This document shows positions 1 to 12,350 of a stretch of 64,000 nucleotides of DNA, in pieces. The DNA lies in NCBI GenBank assembly GCA_010094025.1, contig ML991799.1, forward strand, positions 1-64,000, written 5' to 3'. This stretch comes from Viridothelium virens. Lineage: Eukaryota; Ascomycota; Dothideomycetes; Trypetheliales; Trypetheliaceae. A model generated the notes under the pieces. It searched no databases, was not told the origin of the DNA, and saw only the letters and a program-made list of their open reading frames with translations. Within the stretch, counting starts at the first letter, position 1. Each line of letters opens with the position of its first letter. The position numbers and the translations under genes were made by a program.

Positions 1-38
1 GGAGGAGGAGGAGGAGGAGGAGGAGGAGGAGGAGGAGA
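1..38. repeat. (GGA)n microsatellite at the left edge
   Basis: Twelve perfect GGA units open the window, and the tract may continue to the left. No reading frame can be assigned across it. Confidence 0.95.
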
Positions 39-1865
39 ATTTGAGTGACGTCGAAAGATAGTATGCTTTCGTCTAAAGGGCTGAAACAGAGCATTTGACT
101 GTGTTGTGTCTTTGGATACGCTTCCGCCCATGATCGGCAAGTCGACGGTACTGGAGGTAAGAGGCCCCTCGCTCACCGGCGAGAGATGAGGAAGCTCAGG
201 CGGGTCTCTAGGGAGAGGCTGGTTGTGGTATACTGGTGCTGTTTGTGGGAGAAGTGGAGAGTACCGTTTGGTGCTATCAACGTTTTCCAACTTTAGAGAG
301 GGTGGCCTTGTGTTCCGAACGATAGAGCGCTGGCTTTTGGCAATGACGGATTGCAATTTTTTGCGTTTACCGGATGTCGGTGATATTGCGGGATGGCGGT
401 AGCTTGCAGTCTCTGTGCAAGGAAGGCAGTCAGTACCCGGCGTACCTGCAGTTTGTGCGAGAGAATGAAATTACACAAGTTCGGGTGTGACAATCGAACA
501 CCTAAAAATACGAAAACGTCATCTGGCATAGCGAAGTTCAGTCAAATTCATGAGCTAATGGAACATTCACCAATGCTCATCGTGGCTTATCTTTCGCAGT
601 AGAGATTTGAAGACGAGGGAAATTACCTACGTTTCCCCATTGAACAAGGCCTTTGCAGTGTCTCAAATGCTTTCTCCCTCTCCAAGTAGACATTGTCTAG
701 GGGCGAGAGCGAATCTCTCGGCTCATCCTCCTCTTGCTCTTCTCCACCATGATCATACTTCCAAGAATCCCAATACTGCTCTCTCACACTAAGACTTTCC
801 GGCGCATTCAACTGTCTTGCTGGCACCGACCGAGCCTGCATCGTCGCGTAGAAATTCATGACTTTGCAAAAACGAACACAGAAATTCGCTGGACGGTGAG
901 AAAGTAGCAGGAGACGAAAGTTTTAGTAGGAGAGGCAGAGCACGTCATGATTCAGCAGAGCATATTGAATTTCGTTTATTTCTCGAAATCCAAGCAAGGC
1001 TTCCCAGTCCATGTTGGGAATTTCTGGCCCCAACGTGTCTCAGCGGTAACGGCTTCATCCCTACAGTAGTTGCGCGGCGATAATGAGATGAAAGTGCAAG
1101 ATCGATTCACGGGATCTGGTGGATGAAACATCCAGAGTCATGCCCTACCGGTCGGGTACAGATGAGACCTTCAGTCAATCCTCCGGAGCGACCGACCGCT
1201 CCCGCGTCTAACTGTACTGTCTGCAGCAGCTTTCACACTGTCGTGTCAGAATATAGGTAGCTACGAGGCTGTTGTCGCTCTTCTTGATCTGCCGTAGAAT
1301 GGAAGACGAGGAACATGCGGGGACTGCTGAAAGGCGGAAGGAGCCGAAAGTCGAAACCGACGCAAGATTTGAAGGATCATCCTTTGAGTATACCGGAGGT
1401 ACCAAGGATCCAACGTCAAGCATCCTGGAAACCATCCGCGTCCTTGGGACCACAAAAAACATCATAGGGTATATTGCCAGGGTTTTACCTGCTTCCTAAG
1501 TTTGTCGGTCAGCTATTCGGATCTCGTCGTCATATGTACAGTGATTCGGCACACAGCCGATGCCGTCTTGAGATGAAGCAAATAAAGCTCTTGAAATGGC
1601 GACCTCGAATGGTTCGGATGCTCAGGCTAAATTTCGGACGGCCTTGTAGCATTGGAAAATGTGTCGTTGTCGTAGAAAAAAACCCTATAATACAAGCATG
1701 GGCAACCTCTAATTAGGCAGAGACCCAGGAGGATTTATGAAACAGCCTCCTTCTATATGAAAGTGAAAAGCGAGACGCCTTTTTTCCTGGGCGAGCTTAT
1801 TTTTCTTCTTCGCAATTGCTGTCGTCACTGCACTAGCAATTCCGTTGCAAACAGCAAAGGCTAAA
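39..1865. other. Long gap with only weak small ORFs
   Basis: No recognisable gene. A 66-codon plus-strand frame from the ATG at about 1302 to 1499 (charged, starting MEDEEHAG) and the minus-strand frame at 623-859 are the only candidates. The rest holds scattered short frames without family resemblance. Confidence 0.5.
623..859 (-). CDS. Small acidic hypothetical protein
   Basis: A 78-codon frame with a believable protein composition: an acidic stretch (GGEEQEEDEP) between mixed charged segments. No domain, signal peptide or family is recognised. A GTAGGT near its 3' end could be a splice donor, so this may be the first exon of a longer gene whose remainder I cannot place. It could equally be chance. 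Confidence 0.25.
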   Translation of the reverse strand: MNFYATMQARSVPARQLNAPESLSVREQYWDSWKYDHGGEEQEEDEPRDSLSPLDNVYLEREKAFETLQRPCSMGKRR

Positions 1866-4321
1866 TTACCCAATCGCAAAACTCAACTCACTTGCCGCCG
1901 GATTCGGACTGTCTGATCCCATCGCTCCGCCCATACCTGACGTCCCAGGTCTGGAGTAACTCTGTCTCCTCGAAGCTCGGCCGTAAACCTCACTACGTGC
2001 TGGACTCCCCCTTCCAGTACTGAAACTTTTCTCTCTCTCACGCCCGCCGATCACTGCCGCCACCGGGGGAGCCTGGCGAAACCGTCTCTTCATCATGCCC
2101 TCCTCTTTATCATCATCGACCAGCACCACCATCCACACCCCGACTTGGCCATTATTCCCAATGAGAGGAGTGCAGTGGATCCAGCGGGCACGACCGGGGT
2201 TGTCCTCAGTCACGTCATCCGGACGGGCGATCCAGCGCACTTTCGCTGTGACGCCACGTCCAGTGGCCAGGGCAGCGGTGAGTTCGTCACGCACACGGGA
2301 AGAGCCGCCGACGCGATGAAGGAAGTGAGACTGGAGGATGCCGGGCACCCGAAGAGTGGGAGATGTGAATAAAATGCGAAGTGAGGGATAAGGTCTGACT
2401 AGGAGATACTGTCACATTTAAATCAGACAAAGTTTTGAGTTTTCGGTTGAAGTGGAGTCCTTACATTTTGATAGACGCCCTCGAGGCGTCCGTTCAATCT
2501 GGAGTTTGCCGATATATATGATTTACCTGCCGTATTGATGTCTGGGCTCGGATCTTTGATGAGAAGCCGTGGCTGGTGCCAGGTCGCTGACTCAGACTCT
2601 GTGTCGTTTGTTTGTTCCTTATGCATACGACCTCCTGTTCTTCGAACGGTATCAAGTTCCGCAACGTTAAGCATTTCACTCAATTCTTCGAATTCATCTT
2701 TTTTGTTTTCTGGCTCCATCTCGCCGCTTTGCTTCTTGAGGAGGCGTTGAAGACCTTCGAGGTCAGTGCATTCTTTCACCAGCCCACTAACATCGACTTG
2801 GGCGCCGATAAAGTATCGAATTGTGCCGCGACTATCCAATAAAGGAGCAATCATGAGCAAGTTCATAAAGGGCGACCCGTCACGTCGACTGAAGAGTATT
2901 AGGGAGGTCTGGCAGTCTTGATGATGGATTTCTTACTAATTGACGAAGATCTCGCTATGCTCTTTACCACTCTTGACTGCCTGACTGAGGCGTGCAATAG
3001 CACACGGATCTGTCCTGGGGCCTTGGAGAAAGCGGCAATTGCGGCCAATGGCGTAGCTAACTCCATATTGTGTAGTACGGTGGAACTCTGCGTAGAGGTG
3101 AGACGTTTAACTCGAAGTAAGTGAAATGGATAGGGATGTATACCTTCGGAAGCAAAGACAATGGGATTGTCAGGTCTCGCAGGATCTGTCAGACAAAATG
3201 TTTCTGCCAGTCCCTCGGATGCTTCACGTAGATGCGGCGCAAGTGTTCCTGTTATCCTTTTTTGAATGCTGACGCTAACGAGCTGAATCCAGGTATGAGC
3301 GATGTAGGCAGGCAGATCCTGTTTCACCATGTGCATAAATGCTTTTTCGGCTTTGTCTTCCAGGACCGAATTAACGGTTGGTCGAGCTGGATGCTCGGTG
3401 AATTCGAAGTCATTGATAGGTTCAAGAGCTTCCGAAACGGCGTTGGCGTAGTTGATTGCTCTGATAGCTTTGATTGCGTCGAGGTAATATATCAAAAGGG
3501 GCACTGATTGCTGGCGGTTTTGACTGAGAAACGATGTGAATTTCATTAGAAGAGTTGGGTCGGCAAAGATGCTTTCTAAGTGTTCCCTCGAAAACATCTG
3601 TATCGCTCTCCCTTCAAGCGAAAATACATTGGGAGCTATATCAGGGGGCGCAAGAAGCTCGAAAGACTTAGGGTCGTCTTCTGCCACGGGTTCAAGGAGA
3701 TCTGCATCATCAGGCGGGCCCTTCGTTTGCAACGCTGGTAACGGAGGCATTGACGATGCTTCCGTCTCGTAGGACATTACAGACTCGGCCGAACTTCTTT
3801 CGCGTTCTGGAGTGGTTGGAACAGATGAGCTTCGATCGCGAGTTAGGTGCCTTTTAACCCTATTACTACTGCTGTCCTTTCGAATTAGCCAGACAATCCT
3901 CCAGTGAGCAATAAAAAGCCTACCTGGTTCGTGACGGTATGTGCATCCCGCGGCGTGTGAAGTCCGGAGGTGGCGGCGCAGTCTCGTCATCAGGAGATGA
4001 TACAGCTTCAAAGTCCGGAGACGTAGGCATGGCGTTGTTGTCTACGGGCGAAGCATCCCTTGCTGGCACTGACTTCCACTTTGTGGTGTTGGCAGTTCTG
4101 GTGTCTTGAAAATCTCTAATTCGTGGCTCGCCAATCTCTTTTGCTCCGTCCGCACCGGTCTGTGGCACTCGTAAACTCGTTTCTTGCGACATGGCGGGTG
4201 GGCGCTTATCAGTAGGAAGGCGATTGTCGTCTTTCAGACCGGTTCTTGAGGCTCGTTCTGCAAGTCGCGATCGAGGTAACTGGTATTGTGCAGCAGAGCT
4301 GTGAGCTTTGGATCCAGCCAT
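1866..4321 (-). CDS. RGS-LOV blue-light photoreceptor (BcLOV4-like)
   Basis: Predicted 747-residue light-sensing regulator in five exons: 4321-3924, 3871-3144, 3087-2937, 2888-2465 and 2408-1866. After a Ser/Pro-rich, probably disordered N-terminus comes an RGS-like helical region (about residues 222-345), then a LOV domain (about 355-460). Joining exons 2-4 restores FASEEF, the flavin-cysteinyl core GRNCRFLQGP (Cys about 393), MNLLMIAPL and the glutamine motif FIGAQVDVS. A C-terminal PAS-like segment follows (LRVPGILQSHFLHRVGG ... RWIHCTPLIG) and then a short tail. By family knowledge, RGS-LOV proteins bind FMN and respond to blue light, in characterised members by moving to the plasma membrane. 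The start at 4321 (MAGSKAH) is preferred over an in-frame ATG at 4447 because the extra N-terminus looks like leader sequence. The phases of all four introns fit. The signature motifs make the LOV call secure; the RGS call is weaker. Confidence 0.88.
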
Positions 4322-6453
4322 GTTAGCAATGTGGACGATGAGGAACAGAACAAGTGAACAGGACGGCACAAAGCCTTTTGAGTAACTAGAGACTGTATGA
4401 ACGCAAGGGCAGACCCGGAGTGACGACGATGATGCAACTGACAACAAGCTAGAGTTTACCGTACCAACAAATGCTTTTTCGGCCTATTCGGCATGGCGCA
4501 TTAGTCTATACCGTATCAAACAGCTTGCCGACTCCTTGGGCGCTATTCGAAGCGGTGGAAACGCCTCAATCGAGAAGCAGCTCGGTGGCTGGACGCTCGT
4601 GTTTAGGCAAATAGCTTATGTGGTCTACAAGATAGTCAGTTATTACCTAGGGTCGCTGACGTGCGACCCGATTCAGAAGGGTAGACAGGATTTCAACAGC
4701 CAGCTCGGGGGAACTGAGGGAGGCGTGTGAAGATCAGTGGCTTGGTGTCTCGCCTAGTAGAGCTTAGACCCGGGAGTTAACCACGATTCTTTTGACGCCT
4801 CGGTGCCTCGATGCCGCATTCGATCATCAACTTCACCGATCCCATGGCGTTCCAATGCCACGACTTGACTGGCTTGGACGACGAGCGTGAAATGGCTGAT
4901 AACGTAGCGCATCTTCCCTTGTCCAAAATGCGGAAACGCCTCATTCTCGATGGCAACTTCGCGCAACCCAGTTCCATTGGTTTTCATCGATTTGACCATG
5001 AATCGTTGGAGATGACCGCCAAAGCCTCACCTACCCTCTTCCATCGAGGACATCCGTTTTGGTCGTTGTGGTGGTCAGCTCCCCTGAGCGATCGCTGCTA
5101 GGATCATTACCCTGTACGAAGGCTTCTAGTCTCATCGGAGCTGCAGTACGAGATCTCGGGAGCATTTCTATGGACCGATCTCTGGGGTACGTGACACTCA
5201 GGGGCTTGCTCACGTTCTGCGATTCCCCATGCTTGCTCACGGCTTACCATTTGATGATTTATGAGCTTCTTTACAAGTGTAACAGAGAATGTGTTACCCT
5301 TGTTCACCCCTTGGACCGGAGACACGTCCGAAAGAACAACACTAGTAATTCCGGGGCTTCAATTCGTTTTGGTGCTGGCTCTCTTGACCACGCACCATCT
5401 GAAAATGGGATCGGCGCATAATAAGGTTTTTGTAATTCATCCAATATTCCTTCGTCTAGGGTTTTTTACACTCGGCTAGTCAATTTGCGTGCTCTTCCTA
5501 CTTTAGACTCGGGCCTTTAGTGGATATCACTAATCTTATGACGTCACTAGATCTCCCCAGCTTTCTGTCAAGTTCGCATAGGGGATAGTTCGATGTGCCT
5601 GCGAAAACACAGACCCTCAATAACACAGCATGAGAAAGATTTGCACTCAAATCAGATCGTTCCACAGCTGACGCCGAGCAATTGAAGGAATTGGCGCGAA
5701 TTGAGTTGTCGCTCAGGCAACCGGAGCCTGTCGCAACACGCTCAGAGGACCGCATCTCACTCCTAGCAGAGACAAGAGAAGCGAGCTGGTTTCTGACTTT
5801 GACCACCTCGACCAAACCACCTTTCTACCGACACAATTCTCCTTTGTGCATAAGGTAGAGGACCTTAATCATGCGAGAAAGGCCGACGGACAGAACTTCT
5901 TACCTCGTTTGGCTTGACGTCTGAGGCATTCTCCAGAATTCGATGTCTAAAGGGCTACCGATGGAGTCCTTAATGATGAAGTTAAGCGAATCGCGTCATG
6001 TATTGAAGGTGCTTATCCGAGAAATACCGCATCCGGAAACGACATGCAGCCGCACGACACTTGTCACCAGGTATTAGCGTTGATGTGGGGTGCTGATGCT
6101 ACGATGAATATCCCCGCCGGTTGCCATATCATAAGTAGATGATTGAGGAGCAGCAAGATTCTTGGGACGGACAGCAGTTGATAATATGGACTGATCGGAT
6201 AGGTGGGGATCCATTCTTATTTCCAGTACGACGTCGTCGATGCTATCGTGTTGTTCTTTTGATCTTGTTATTCCGTTTCGCGCAAACCGCGCGATACCAT
6301 TTTGGTTGGACTGGTCTTCCTGCAATCGCGCTTCCCGCTAATAAAGTCTAAATTCCTGGCCTGCATTTCGGACTTCAGGAAGGGACATTTTCAATCCAGA
6401 TAAGTTCGAGCATCTCTTATTGTTGAAGATTTCTTAATTCTCTATTCAATCTC
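4322..6453. other. 2.1 kb gap with no supported gene
   Basis: Short frames occur on both strands, for example 5815-5498 minus and 4811-5101 plus, but none resembles a known family or chains into a plausible spliced gene. The left end should hold the promoter of the photoreceptor gene. Confidence 0.5.
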
Positions 6454-7211
6454 TCACACTTCCTGCGAACCGTCTGCAGAATGTGTCTTCGTCAATGCAG
6501 GCGCATCCATCTCTTGAGATAGAGAGACAGGCTCCAGGGGCACAGGTCCAGGACCAGCAGGAGCAAACCAAAAGACCGGATACTGTCTTTGCACATTATT
6601 GACCACCAGGCCAACCACCAATGCCACGGTCGAGGACAGCAATACAATAGGAAGGAAATACCAAGACAGATCCCAGACCTGATCGTCGACGGCGGGAAGA
6701 AGAGCAGTCGCGCCAGCCGGGGGATGCACCGTCTTCGTCATCTGCATAACAACGATGGAAATCGACGTGGACAGTGATGCACTCAGCCACCGCAGCGACT
6801 GGAACTGTGACTCGGGAGGTATCAAGCTGAATAATTTGGTCACGCATATACCAATGAGAGCGCTAAGGAAGTGTCCACCGACAAGGGCGCGCGGCTGGGA
6901 AAGTGGTGCGTCTGGAACCCCATAAACTAGAACCGCGGAAGCGCCCTGTGTAAGAGGGTTAGAAGGAGATTCAGTCTGGCGGATTGGCTGAAGCTGACGT
7001 AAGAGGGCAAAATGAGGGGAACATTGCGAGCCTGAAAGTATGACGAATACTTGAAGATCACTTGAATTGTCGACAGGCCACAGAAAGCTCCGAGGAAGGA
7101 CCATAGGTAAACGAGGTAGGGAGGGAGCGTTGACGGAGGGTTGGAACGGTGCCCTAACCAGCGGCTGGCCCAGGGAGGCAAACAAGCAAGGCAATTCGTG
7201 ACTTGCGGCAT
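6454..7211 (-). CDS. HPP family integral membrane protein
   Basis: Predicted 234-residue multi-pass membrane protein in two exons (7211-6999 and 6945-6454), joined across a 53-base intron in phase 0. The first exon carries the family's N-terminal transmembrane segment (PPYLVYLWSFLGAFCGLS). The second carries GASAVLVYG, the PRALVGGHFLSALIGI segment and the HPPAGATALLPA motif that names the family, followed by another membrane helix. HPP proteins are about 200-250 residues long with four to five helices. Plant and cyanobacterial members have been linked to nitrite transport, but the role in fungi is unknown. The ATG at 7211 directly precedes the family-like LPPWASRWLGHR. A CAG just upstream leaves open an extra 5' exon, so the N-terminus is uncertain. 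Confidence 0.85.
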
Positions 7212-8899
7212 GCTGATGAAGCAGCAAAGAAAACAGGCAAGAGCACTGCCAAGACCAAAATACTGCTCCTTTGCACGCGGAGAGAAAGTTGGAGAGCTTG
7301 GAATGAAGAAGATAGCATTACCAAAATGACAGAAAGTATATGGATATCTGTTACTTATGAGGAATCAAATAGCTTGATGTCCAACAGTGCTCTTGCCGAT
7401 CCGGGCTACTCCATTGCGGTGTAATTTGGAGTGATTTCGCCCTCTTGGGAAAATTACAGTTTTTCCTAACAGGTACGCAAGGCAGGACCGTATTGATCGC
7501 ATGTACCGACGCGATTTTACCAGTTGAATTACCAGGTGATTTAGAACAGTGGCTATCTCCAAGGCTACTCAAGGCCGATCGAAAATATTCGCAGCTCGAA
7601 AAGGCGCAATGTGGGCTCATTACGGTAAGACGCAATGATACGGCGTAAATTACCTAGTGGACGTAAATACGTCTAATTACGTAACGTATTGTGAGGGACC
7701 CAACGCCGTGGAAGGTCATTGGCAGAATGTCAAGCTTCTACTTTGTCATAGCCTCTACTTGAGATGAACCGGCTCTCGCTCCACACGTTAGATGACTTTG
7801 GATTCCAAATCAGCAGGTTCGCCTTCAGTCGTCTAGATGCTAATGAACATCCTAACGGAAAGGAGTACGTTCAGGACGCAAAGGGCGCAGCAAAGGTGTC
7901 TCTGAAGGAATGTGACATGGATGTCGGTAGTCCTTGGTCTCTTGCTCAATGCTTCCAGAATTTTCTTACTCCGTACAACGTAAAGTTCAGATTTTCTGTT
8001 CACTGTGATCCAAGGTCATTTCAAGGGGTTCCTCAATGGTCCCATTTCCATCGGGTACTCCACATTCGGTTCCTCAACGCATATATCACCGGAAAAGTCC
8101 TGTAGCTGTCGATTGCCGTGCCTCGCTTTGGGTCCTTTGTTCGTAGTCAACACGCAAAATTCAGTGGTAGCCAAAGCTGTATACGTAGGGCGACTTTTTC
8201 CGACCTGAGTAATGCATGCGGGGCAGGTTGCTGCGGAAGTCGGTGATAGGTGGCAAGGTCAGTATCTGAAAGAACAATCTGACTCTGGTGCAGTGTGTTT
8301 GGGGTCCCGATTACCGAAGTACGACTGTGAAGGAGGATCTTCGATCGAGTAATCGAAGCCTCAAAGTTGCTACTCTGCCATCATGCAGAATAACAATTCG
8401 GTAGATTCGTTTATAGGTCGATGCTGTCAGCATCCTTACCTACTACTGCACCCATTTCTCTTCTTTTCTCTTGGAAAAAGGAGGACAAGACGGAATGTGC
8501 GTCTCCAAACCATTAGTTAGGTATTGATTGATCGTATCACAAGGAAACATAGTGACCTTACAAAGGTCGATAAGGACACAGATTGGGTATTGTAGGCAAA
8601 CCTTCAGGACTTGTTTAAAGCGCGAATAGAAGAAGGTACGCTACTTCGCCAATTGCCTCGGCCACCTCCACTTCAAATTACAGGATTTTCACAGAACAGG
8701 TCTCTAAAGGCAGCGTTCAGCAAGGACAGTATGAGCACTCAGAAAAAGTTTCATAACTGTGCCATCTAGACCTCTAATTACTCCTATTTGTCGTGCCCCT
8801 ATACTCCCTCTGAACTTCTGCCTTTGGCGCTGACCCAGATCCAGGCACCTTATCGCGTATGTTTGACCCGACTAAACCGACATGTATCAGGCCAAAAGA
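7212..8899. other. 1.7 kb gap with no supported gene
   Basis: A 113-codon plus-strand frame at 7764-8105 is the longest. It has no recognisable motif and no splice-linked partner, so I treat it as unsupported. Confidence 0.45.
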
Positions 8900-9843
8900 T
8901 TAACCATCACTCGTTCTTATTTGATCTCCATGGAGCTCTTGTGGCTCACGAGGACGCTCGGGCGCTTCCGCTGATTTTTGGTTGTCATGACGAGGCATCT
9001 CGTTTACATACATAGAAGAATCAGGAGAAAGGACCGAGGTGGGATTTTTTTGTGCGGTTTCGCCCTTCCCTTCGATATTTCCACTTCTTCGGCGTCGTGA
9101 GAGGCAGAAATAAATGCTGCAGACAGCAACAATTATCACTCCAATGGCCGTACCGATTGCAATACCCGCAATGGCACCCGATGAAAGGCCACCATTCGAT
9201 CGTGAAGTAGGAGCAGAGGGCGCTGGAGAACCTGGAGCTGAAGATTGACTCGCCGATAAAGTGGCTGATGTAGCATGCGACGTTGTAGAGCTACTGATCG
9301 ATGTGGCAGTATTCGATGACCACGTTGCCAAAGGGGTGCTGTCTCCTCGAAGCGGAACGACATAATATTCCTGTAAGTCTTCTGGGGCTGGAGCATCAAA
9401 TGCGTAATCCGTTGGACTTTGGCAAGTAGGCTCTCCGCGCGAGTTGATCCCACAACAATTCCACAGTTGAGATGTTCGGTTGTAGACTGCATCAGGATGG
9501 TGTACATTTTGAGCTGCATGGCCAAAAAGTTAGAACGGGTTTCCCTGTTTTGCTTCTGGAGAGCATTCTACTGAAAAGACCTACTGCAACGACCATAGCA
9601 TGCAGGACCATACTGTGCATCTGTGCATCCAGCGACCTGCCAGCCGCTTCCACCAGGGACTGAGTTTTCATAGTGGCAAAACCCATTCGTGTAGCATTGA
9701 GTCCCTCGTGTACAACAGGGGACTACAGGTACAGATTTGTTGACCGGACCACACGGCTCGTAGTTGAACCATTGAGTGGCGTTGAATGTAATGGTATCTT
9801 GGAAATAGCATGTTATGGTGTTATTGTCGTTGATTTCGGTCAT
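8900..9843 (-). CDS. Cys-rich single-pass surface protein
   Basis: Predicted 290-residue protein in two exons (9843-9585 and 9513-8900). The splice joins GGTCGTTGCA to CTCAAAATG and gives CYGRCTQNVHHPD. The N-terminal 140 residues are Cys-rich (ITCYF, PCCTRGTQCYTNGFC, NCCGINSRGEPTC) with N-glycosylation sites. A Ser/Thr-rich stalk follows, then a transmembrane helix (GAIAGIAIGTAIGVIIVAVCSI), a basic stop-transfer RRRR and an acidic cytosolic tail. This layout is common in a large fungal family of unknown function, which may act as wall-linked sensors or adhesins. No signal peptide precedes the first cysteines in this model, so a 5' exon encoding one may be missing upstream. Confidence 0.75.
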
Positions 9844-10817
9844 GGGAAGAAATTTAAGACTATGTCAATTTGGGGCGCTAGGAGATGGTATAGAGAGCGA
9901 TGATAATCTGAAGAAAGACCGACTCAGATGCTCATTGGTTCACGAGAGGTCAAAGAGTAGAGTAGCCTTGTTAGTGGAGCAGATTCAAGACACTTTACTA
10001 ACAAGCGGGTGAGCGTCAAAAGATTTGATTTGCGGTGCCCTGAAACTAGTTGCACCGTTCGATGCATTTGTACGGCACAGCAGCAAGTGAATACATTGGT
10101 GTCGACGAGCCTGCCACAAATTAGGTGTGCTGAGAATAAAGGTTTGATACTCAGGTTGAGTTCATTCGTGGAACCAGTGTGCCTCATTCTATCTGGTGTC
10201 CTACATTTTTGTTCTGGAGATCACAGGGTTTGATAAGGTGAGTAAGATGGAGGGCGTACGTGCCGAGCCTTGATACCTAGTATGGCAACTAGGGTACCTC
10301 TAGGCTGCCGTGGAGTCCCACTTTTGTCGCCCAAAAGACCTGCAAAACACTCGATTCTCATCACATTTCCAGCATGCCTGCTTGCCGGCTCGTTCCGTTC
10401 TGTGCCTCTTGAACCTCCACGAAAGTGAGAAGTTCGATTCGCTCATTCCTAGACAACGCGTTCGGTCTTGCTGTGTAAAGAGTAGCAACCAAGCACACTT
10501 CATACGAGCTTCATACGACTTTCTTAGCAGCAGAATCCTCCATAGACTGTCTAGTGATTTTGGCTTATTGGCGAACGACCCTAGATAGAGCAGGTAAGGT
10601 AGACAACAGACGCGGTCACTTGGAACGCGCGTGCGTGCGGCTAAGTTGAGGCAGGGGCCAGGGGTCCACTTTACGCGCACCCAGTGAGCTATCTTTTGCC
10701 TTCTGGCCTTCCAGGTCAATAAGGTGAATAACCAGCTGTTTCAATCGTGCTCATTAGTCTTCGTTTCCTATGCAAGTCCTGCCACATTCGTTCGTTTGAT
10801 TCCCCAAAGACGCGAAA
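9844..10817. other. Gap of about 1 kb, no supported gene
   Basis: A 139-codon minus-strand frame (10719-10300) has a basic, random-looking composition and no family motif. A missing 5' exon of the Cys-rich surface protein and the promoter of the glycosyltransferase should lie here. Confidence 0.45.
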
Positions 10818-12350
10818 ATGCCCTTCTCTCCACTGCATGGCTCTTTTTTGCGAAATATGGTCGCTTTGGGTATTCTGTTTTTGATACTCACCCTGTTCAC
10901 CCATCTTAGAAGCATAGGATCCATATCGGAAATCAATCGAATCTCCCATGCAATAATTTCATCTTCTGCTTCCCTGCGCTCAACACCAATAGCATCGAAT
11001 GGTGGCGATCTTGACAGGCATCAAGCTGACTTACCTAACCCAACGACTACTCAGAAGCAAAGCCTACCTCTTCCCAGTGACTATACCTTCACGAACGACG
11101 TGGGATGGTGTGAACGCTTTATGGGAGTCGAATACCTCTATAGTTTTCGCGACCACCATAACCCATACTGCTATTCGGGTGCTTCACAACTCGAGTGTTT
11201 CCAAATAGATTTTGGAGACGGGAAACTTCAAGACCCCTTCTGTGTCGCCGATGGTATTCATTTGAACAAGGAGAAGTACTTCGAGCTGTCGTGTGATCTA
11301 AGGGACGAGTCAAAACGAGAAATCGCAGCATTTCCCAAATTCATGTTCGGTACTGGAACGAAGATAATTCTGGATACACATTTCAGGATAGACAATAGCA
11401 TTGCGAAGAAAAGCGCAGTTGAAAGTCTGAAGTGCGGCTCCAGAAACAAGAAACATGGACAAAGGAAAACTGCAATATTATTCAAACGCGACGGTGGAGC
11501 AAACATGTGGCATTCATTGATGGAAGTGTTCTCATACTACCTCTCGATGGATATCCTATCGATGACTAAAGATGACCAAGGCATACCATTCTTCCACAGG
11601 AACGACATGGAAGATCTGCAGGTTATTTGGGTTGATGACAAGGGACCAGGGCCATACGCTGAGATGTGAGAGTTTTTCAGTACGCCGGAGAAGCGGTCTT
11701 TACATCTCGCGGACCCCATCGAATTTAGTGAATGCTACGATCGGGTGATCATTCCGAATCCTGGGGCAAGCAATCCTCTTTGGCAAGGCGACTGGGAACC
11801 CCGAAGGTGCACTAACTCGACCCTGCTCGAGACCTTCCGAAGACGGATTTACAGACAATTTGGAGTTGCTGAAGCTGATCTGGAACCCAAGCCCGAGGAT
11901 GGACTCACCGTCACGCTTATTGACCGGCGGCAAACGCGGCATCTCGATAACCAAGACCATTACATCAAGAAGCTGCAGGAGCGCTTTCCCAAGCTTCATA
12001 TCCAGACTCTAGATCTGTGGGCTATCTCATTTGAAGAACAGTTGCGAATTCTGAGATCCACCAACATCCTTGTTGGAACTCATGGTGCCGGTCTCACCGG
12101 CACTATATTTATTCCGCCGCGATCGAATGTGGTTGAAATTCTTCCACCCAACTTCTGGCATAAAGGTTTCCGTAATCTTGCTCAACTACGTGGACATCGT
12201 TACTTCTCCGCGCATGCAGAGGAGCGCCCAGGAAGTGACGATTGGAAGGGCTCGTCATTGTTCATCGAGGAAGACAGATTTATGGAGATCATGAATATAG
12301 CCGTCAAGAGCTTGTATAATACCGGTCACCTAAACGAGGACGTTAATTGA
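10818..12350 (+). pseudogene. DUF563-type glycosyltransferase with one in-frame stop
   Basis: A type II Golgi-style glycosyltransferase of the EOGT/DUF563 family (GT61-like), 510 codons in one frame. It has a cytosolic N-tip, a signal anchor (about residues 14-30, MVALGILFLILTLF), a Ser-rich stem and the catalytic domain. Family motifs include GGANMWHSLMEV, VIIPNPGASNPLWQGDW, LVGTHGAGLTGTIFIPP and the LRSTN helix. At 11667-11669 the frame reads TGA (codon 284) inside conserved sequence (PYAEM-stop-EFFSTPEK), where relatives usually have Trp. The frame and the homology continue unbroken to 12350. A single TGG-to-TGA change is the simplest reading. A 63-base GT...AG segment (11666-11728) spans the stop and keeps frame if removed, but it would delete conserved residues and has no good branch site. 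Sequencing error cannot be excluded. Confidence 0.7.

Noticed and set aside
4811-5421. Plus and minus frames of 80-120 codons
   Set aside because: Both strands are open over the same bases and neither shows a family motif, so no choice can be defended.
10430-10450. GTTCGATTC resembling a tRNA T-loop
   Set aside because: The flanking bases do not form a T stem and no D or anticodon arm fits. No tRNA could be supported anywhere in the window by eye.
10300-10719. 139-codon minus-strand frame
   Set aside because: Composition is random-looking, with many Arg, Trp and Cys and no motif or splice partner.
11666-11728. A 63-base GT...AG intron removing the glycosyltransferase stop
   Set aside because: It would delete residues conserved in the family (FFST..K..LHLAD) and lacks a good branch site. 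A point change at Trp is simpler, so the segment is kept only as an alternative.
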